DNA from: Oikopleura dioica
Taxonomy: Eukaryota; Chordata; Appendicularia; Copelata; Oikopleuridae
Assembly: GCA_907165135.1 (NCBI GenBank)
Contig: OU015566.1
Location: forward strand, 7,982,157-8,046,156
DNA length: 64,000 nt
Direction: 5' to 3'
This document shows positions 60,234-64,000 of the stretch, in pieces. Within the stretch, counting starts at the first letter, position 1, and every line of letters begins with the position of its first letter. The translations under genes were made by a program, and so were the position numbers. The notes under the pieces were generated by a model. It was not told the origin of the DNA. It searched no databases and saw only the letters and a list, made by a program, of their open reading frames with translations.

Positions 60234-61080
60234 ATGACTGTTAGAGGAATGAATGGCAGTTTTTTCGTTCCTTCAGCCCGGTTTTAGCAAAAAAAAACAG
60301 CGATTTGCAGCGTCTCTCGTGTATTTATAAAAGAACATAAGACATCTCTACAAAAGGAGTCACTCCCAATAAGGGAGTGATCAGAAAAACGAAACAGGAT
60401 TTGGTAACTCAGAAGGCGCCCTGGCGATAATTAGATTTCTTATCACCTCAGTCGAACTTTGAACTCTACTGGAAGACCTCTGGACGCCCAGACTCTCTGA
60501 AAATGGTAAAACTCTAGATAGTTTTTTCTCATGCTCAGCTCTGAACTCAAAGAAGGTCATTACAGGAGTCTTAAGGTCATTATGAGTGAATTTACGTTTG
60601 TTTGTCAAAGATCAATACTCGTCGAGTTGAGGATTCTTCTGGAGAAACTATCTATTTCAAAATTTTACCAGTTACTGTAACAAATAATCATCTAAAATGC
60701 TTGTTTTGTAATCTTTCCATGCAACCGTCGCGAAAAAAAGCGTTCGTTTGAACAAGATTTTTCTTAATCACTAATTTTGATGCAAAGAAAAATCATCGGA
60801 TGCTGATAGTAATTATTGAATAAACGATAATTCATTTTCTTCAGAAGAAATGCTGGAAAAGGGTTGAAATTCTCGGGAAAACTCGTCTAAAACATTTCTC
60901 ACTTTCCAGTCATCCAATCGCCGCGTGCGCGCCACTTGTCAATTGAGCACCGCGGAAAAAGAAAGCTCAAAAAGTGAAACTTACGGTTTTCAACGAAACG
61001 GACGAAGCAGCTCAAGAACTGAAGATCAGCCGACAGAAGAACTTACATAACTAACAAGGAAGTTCTAGAAGATAAAAAAT
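60234..61080. other. Interval between the divergent ACADVL and IDI1 genes
   Basis: No firm gene. A perfect hairpin TCACTCCC-AATAA-GGGAGTGA lies at about 60360-60380, next to a minus-strand ORF (60381-60608) that may be chance. The promoter of IDI1 should lie in the second half. A TTCTAG acceptor-like site at about 61063-61068 lies 12 nt before the IDI1 ATG. Confidence 0.4.
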
Positions 61081-61969
61081 ATGATTGGACAAAGAATTGG
61101 GAGAATACTAGGAATTTCGCGAAGAAAAGCTGCCGTTTGCCCCTCACAGAGTCAATTTTTTGATGAAAAGTTGATCTTGGTCGATGAAGATGATAGAATT
61201 CAAGGAAGCCTTTCAAAATTGCAGGTATCGCTGCTGAATGTTCATGAAAAACTTCGAAAATTCTACATTTTATCGAAACTTGAGCCAATCTGACTCTACA
61301 AAAAGACTCGTCTATCATGAATTTGAAATTACTTTTCTTTGATCTCTAGAAACGAATCTCGTTCCCCTAATAACACGAATTTTCAGTCGCATACGATTGT
61401 CGACGGCAAATCTCCACTACACCGCGCGTTTTCTCTCTTCCACTTCAATTCTTCCAAGAAACTTTTGATCCAGAAAAGAAGCCTCGTAAAAGTCACCTTT
61501 CCGGATCTCTGGACCAACACCTGCTGCTCTCATCCTCTTTATACCCTTTCCGAAATGGACGATTTCGAAGGCGTTAAAACTGCGGCCAAGAGAAGAGCAG
61601 ACTTCGAATTGGGACTGAAACTCGACGCGGGAAAGATTCATCATCTAACAAGGATTCTTTACTCTTCGAATTGCTCAGAAACACTCGCGGAAAACGAGCT
61701 CGATCACTGTGTCTTGAGCTTTGGAGACTTTGACTTTTCTGCGAATCCTGACGAAGTTTCTGATACAAAAGTACTTTCATAAAACATCTTACAGGCAGCT
61801 TATTCAACTATATCTTTAGTGGCTAGCATCAGAAGATCTCAAGCCCTTCGTGAGCTCTGAAAACGTCACGCCCTGGTTTTCGAAAATCGTCGAAAGTGGA
61901 TTGCTCGAAGATTGGTGGAGACAACTCCCGAATGATTTACCCTCTGATGATCTCATTCATAAACTTTAA
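61081..61969 (+). CDS. IDI1: Isopentenyl-diphosphate delta-isomerase
   Basis: Three exons, 61081-61224, 61387-61770 and 61820-61969, give 225 aa (human IDI1 has 227-228). It interconverts IPP and DMAPP in isoprenoid synthesis. The N-terminal part reads LILVDEDDRIQGS, then SPLHRAFSLF, and FPDLWTNTCCSHPLY carries the catalytic Cys. The Nudix-like stretch GVKTAAKRRADFELG and the second acidic site (ENELDH) follow; ENVTPWFSKIVESGLLEDWW matches the C-terminal family block. AATAAA at about 62012 and a start codon for the next gene 84 bp after the stop suggest it is the first gene of a tight cluster. Confidence 0.93.
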
Positions 61970-62053
61970 TTATGCGATCACTATTCAGTTGCCTTATCTC
62001 TTCAATAATCAGCAATAAACATGTCATATTTACTTGATTTTTTAAATTTCAGA

Positions 62054-63304
62054 ATGGCGGCTGCATCGGGAAGAGGTCAGCAAGTTCGCTGTCAATATCA
62101 CCCAGACGCTCATTTGGCGGAAGATTACCGCGCTGGTGATATGATTTGCACCGAATGCGGACTTGTTGTTGGTGATAGAGTCATCGACGTTGGAAGGTGA
62201 ATTATGAACTTCACCGTAAAGCTCTAACAGTTTATTCTACAAGCGAGTGGAGAACATTCAGTAACGACAGTGGGTCAAAAGATCGCTCCCGAGTCGGTGA
62301 CGTCGAGAACCGATTCCTTTCCAACTCCGGTTCCGATTTGAGTACGATGATCGCTGCTCCGACGAACGGAGCAGAGAGCGAATTCTCCAAGCTGAGTCAC
62401 CATCGAAGACACATGAACGCAGCTGATCGCGCTCTCAGTGCCGCTTACCGAGAAATCGGGTAAAGAACCGGCAAAGAAAAATGATGTGAAAAGCCATTTA
62501 GAGCGATGGCGGATCGGATGAACTTTCCTGGATCGCTGGTGGACCGGGCGAAGGTCAATTTCAAGGAGGCTTATGAATCGCGTCAGTTGAAGGGAAGATC
62601 CAATGATGCTATCGCTGCGGCTTGTCTATACATTGCCTGTCGACAAGAAGGAGTTCCACGAACATTCAAGGTACGAAATTAAAGTGAAGGAGTAACCTAA
62701 AACATTTTTTTCAAGGAGATCTGCGCTGTTTGTACGGTTCCGAAGAAAGAAATCGGCCGCTGCTTCAAGCTGATCATCAAGACTCTCGAAAAGAGCGTCA
62801 ACGTCATTACATCAGAAGACTTCATGAAGCGTTTTTGCAACTCGCTCCGGCTCAACAGAGTATGTCTTATTTTGCGGACATATTTCGTATGAGAGCGTGT
62901 TACTATCTCGCTTATTTAGCAAGTCGAGGCTGCTTCCATTCATATCGCAAAGAAATCCGTCGAATTGGATTTGGTTGGAGGGCGATCTCCGCTCTCCCTC
63001 GCCGCTGCGGCGATTTACATGGCCTCACAGGTGAGAAGATGCATATGCAGCAGCTTTGAGAGCAATATTTAGGCGTCTGAAACAAGAAAAACTGCCAAGG
63101 AAATCGGTGACATTACCGGTGTTGCTGAAGTCACCATCCGTCAAAGTTACAAACAAATGCACCCAGTAAGTTCCTCTGATAACTTACCTCTCAATCTTAA
63201 AGATAAAATGAAAGAAACGACTAACATTCCTTTAGCGCGCAAAAGATCTGTTCCCTGAAAACTTCAAATTCGCGATTCCAATTTCGCAGCTCCCAATGTG
63301 CTGA
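62054..63304 (+). CDS. GTF2B: Transcription initiation factor IIB
   Basis: Seven exons, 62054-62196, 62244-62459, 62502-62670, 62716-62859, 62920-63030, 63073-63165 and 63236-63304, give 314 aa (human 316). It bridges TBP and RNA polymerase II. The zinc ribbon ([20 protein letters not shown], then [13 protein letters not shown]) is followed by the B-reader/linker SEWRTFSND and two cyclin folds: DRVKVNF-like [39 protein letters not shown]; then [40 protein letters not shown] and LFPENFKF. The ATG is one base after a TTTCAG acceptor only 84 bp from the IDI1 stop, as expected for a trans-spliced downstream cistron. Confidence 0.95.
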
Positions 63305-63527
63305 ACGATCGAAAATCAACAGATACTCTCTAATGAAATCTCCCTTGTCTCCGAAGATTCCCTTTATCTTTCTATATGTCTTCTGCCACATAAAAACAAC
63401 TGAAAAACATCGACTTGCAATTTCATTTAATCGTAACCTGCTTTATTTAACAACAGCTCAATAAAGTCTCCTAAGCGATGAAAAAGCACTTTCAAACAAA
63501 TTCCTTATTTTCAGAAAAGCTAAAAGC

Positions 63528-64000
63528 ATGAGTTCGCCCTGGAAGACGCCAGAGCGACCTCAAGCTCAGAGCTTTCGGGAATTGATGCAGGAGCAAAAGG
63601 AGGACGAAGTGAATAATGCTGAGGATAGAGATATTGCCATGGCGATTAAACTTTCGATGGAGGACAGTTTATCAGTAGAACAAAGGTAAGTACGGGCTCT
63701 TAGTCGCGAAATCGCGAATTTTGGACGTACTTGCCTTCGAGGGTTAACGGAATTAACCCATATTGTAGCACACAGGAAGCATTTGCGGATCAAGAATCAG
63801 AATCAACAGATTGCACATCAGACGAGTTACTAGCACGAATGCTGCAGCAGAAATTCGACGAAGAATACGTTTCAAACCAAGCCTATCCAGGTCGCACAAT
63901 AAATCACCCACCACCAGTGGCGATCCCGTCGGACGAAGATGACTACGCTGACGAGCAAGATGAGCAAGGAGTGTACGACAAAGCCTTTCAAATTGGACGA
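63528..64000 (+). CDS. RIOK3: RIO kinase 3, N-terminal part (runs off the window)
   Basis: Exon 1 is 63528-63685 and exon 2 starts at 63769 and continues past the end. The visible part aligns with the N-terminus of RIOK3, not its kinase domain: SPWKTPERPQAQSFRELMQE matches the CPWAIP...LADVMSEQ region, and SDELLARMLQQKFDEEY matches SDLMLAQMLQMEYDREY. An acidic stretch (DEDDYADEQDEQG) follows, as in the family. The start is 220 bp after the GTF2B stop, preceded by AATAAA (about 63463) and a TTTTCAG acceptor-like site 15 nt before the ATG. Confidence 0.8.

Noticed and set aside
1-64000. CRISPR arrays, bacterial operons or prophage
   Set aside because: The sequence is clearly eukaryotic, with spliced genes and no regularly spaced direct repeats of CRISPR type.
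1-64000. rRNA or tRNA genes
   Set aside because: No conserved rRNA core and no complete tRNA cloverleaf was found on either strand by eye.

Overview
This window is nuclear DNA from a compact animal genome, most likely an appendicularian tunicate (Oikopleura-type). The evidence is a chordate-style creatine kinase, many short introns (34-100 nt), colinear genes separated by only 84-220 bp, splice-acceptor-like AG sites a few bases upstream of start codons (as expected for spliced-leader trans-splicing), TTAGGG-type telomere-like repeats, and several introns whose reading frames close only if they are GA-AG rather than GT-AG. GA-AG introns are known from Oikopleura. The species call is inference.

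Layout. 1-1250: GC-rich and palindromic repeats. 1255-12120: a large direct duplication (two copies of a Cys-rich type II membrane protein gene and its flanks; the first copy looks broken) enclosing a kelch-repeat gene with a one-base frameshift. 12162-24158 (minus): a Kirre/nephrin-like adhesion receptor in ten exons with two long introns. 24159-32997: gene-poor, with a long foldback element. 32998-35648 (minus): an acidic orphan gene and a HENMT1-type small-RNA 2'-O-methyltransferase with an unusual Cys/His tail. 36880-38940: two tandem genes for small secreted EGF-like proteins (upstream copy frameshifted), separated by a foldback element. 38941-44489: non-coding, with a TTAA-flanked MITE and telomere-like repeats. 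44490-46069: creatine kinase. 46340-47943 (minus): SLC43-like transporter. 48462-51515: a B4GALNT-like glycosyltransferase preceded by two 5'-end fragments of paralogues. 51700-51855: a 51-aa membrane microprotein. 52020-59971 (minus): FkbM-type methyltransferase, a large His/Pro/Gln-rich protein gene, and a very-long-chain acyl-CoA dehydrogenase. 61081-64000 (plus): IDI1, GTF2B and the start of RIOK3, packed like an operon.

Gene models were assembled by hand. Most are supported because exon lengths and splice phases add up to an uninterrupted frame and the product matches a known family. The genes are mostly functionally unrelated housekeeping, surface and glycosylation genes. The only set whose layout suggests shared transcription is IDI1-GTF2B-RIOK3.
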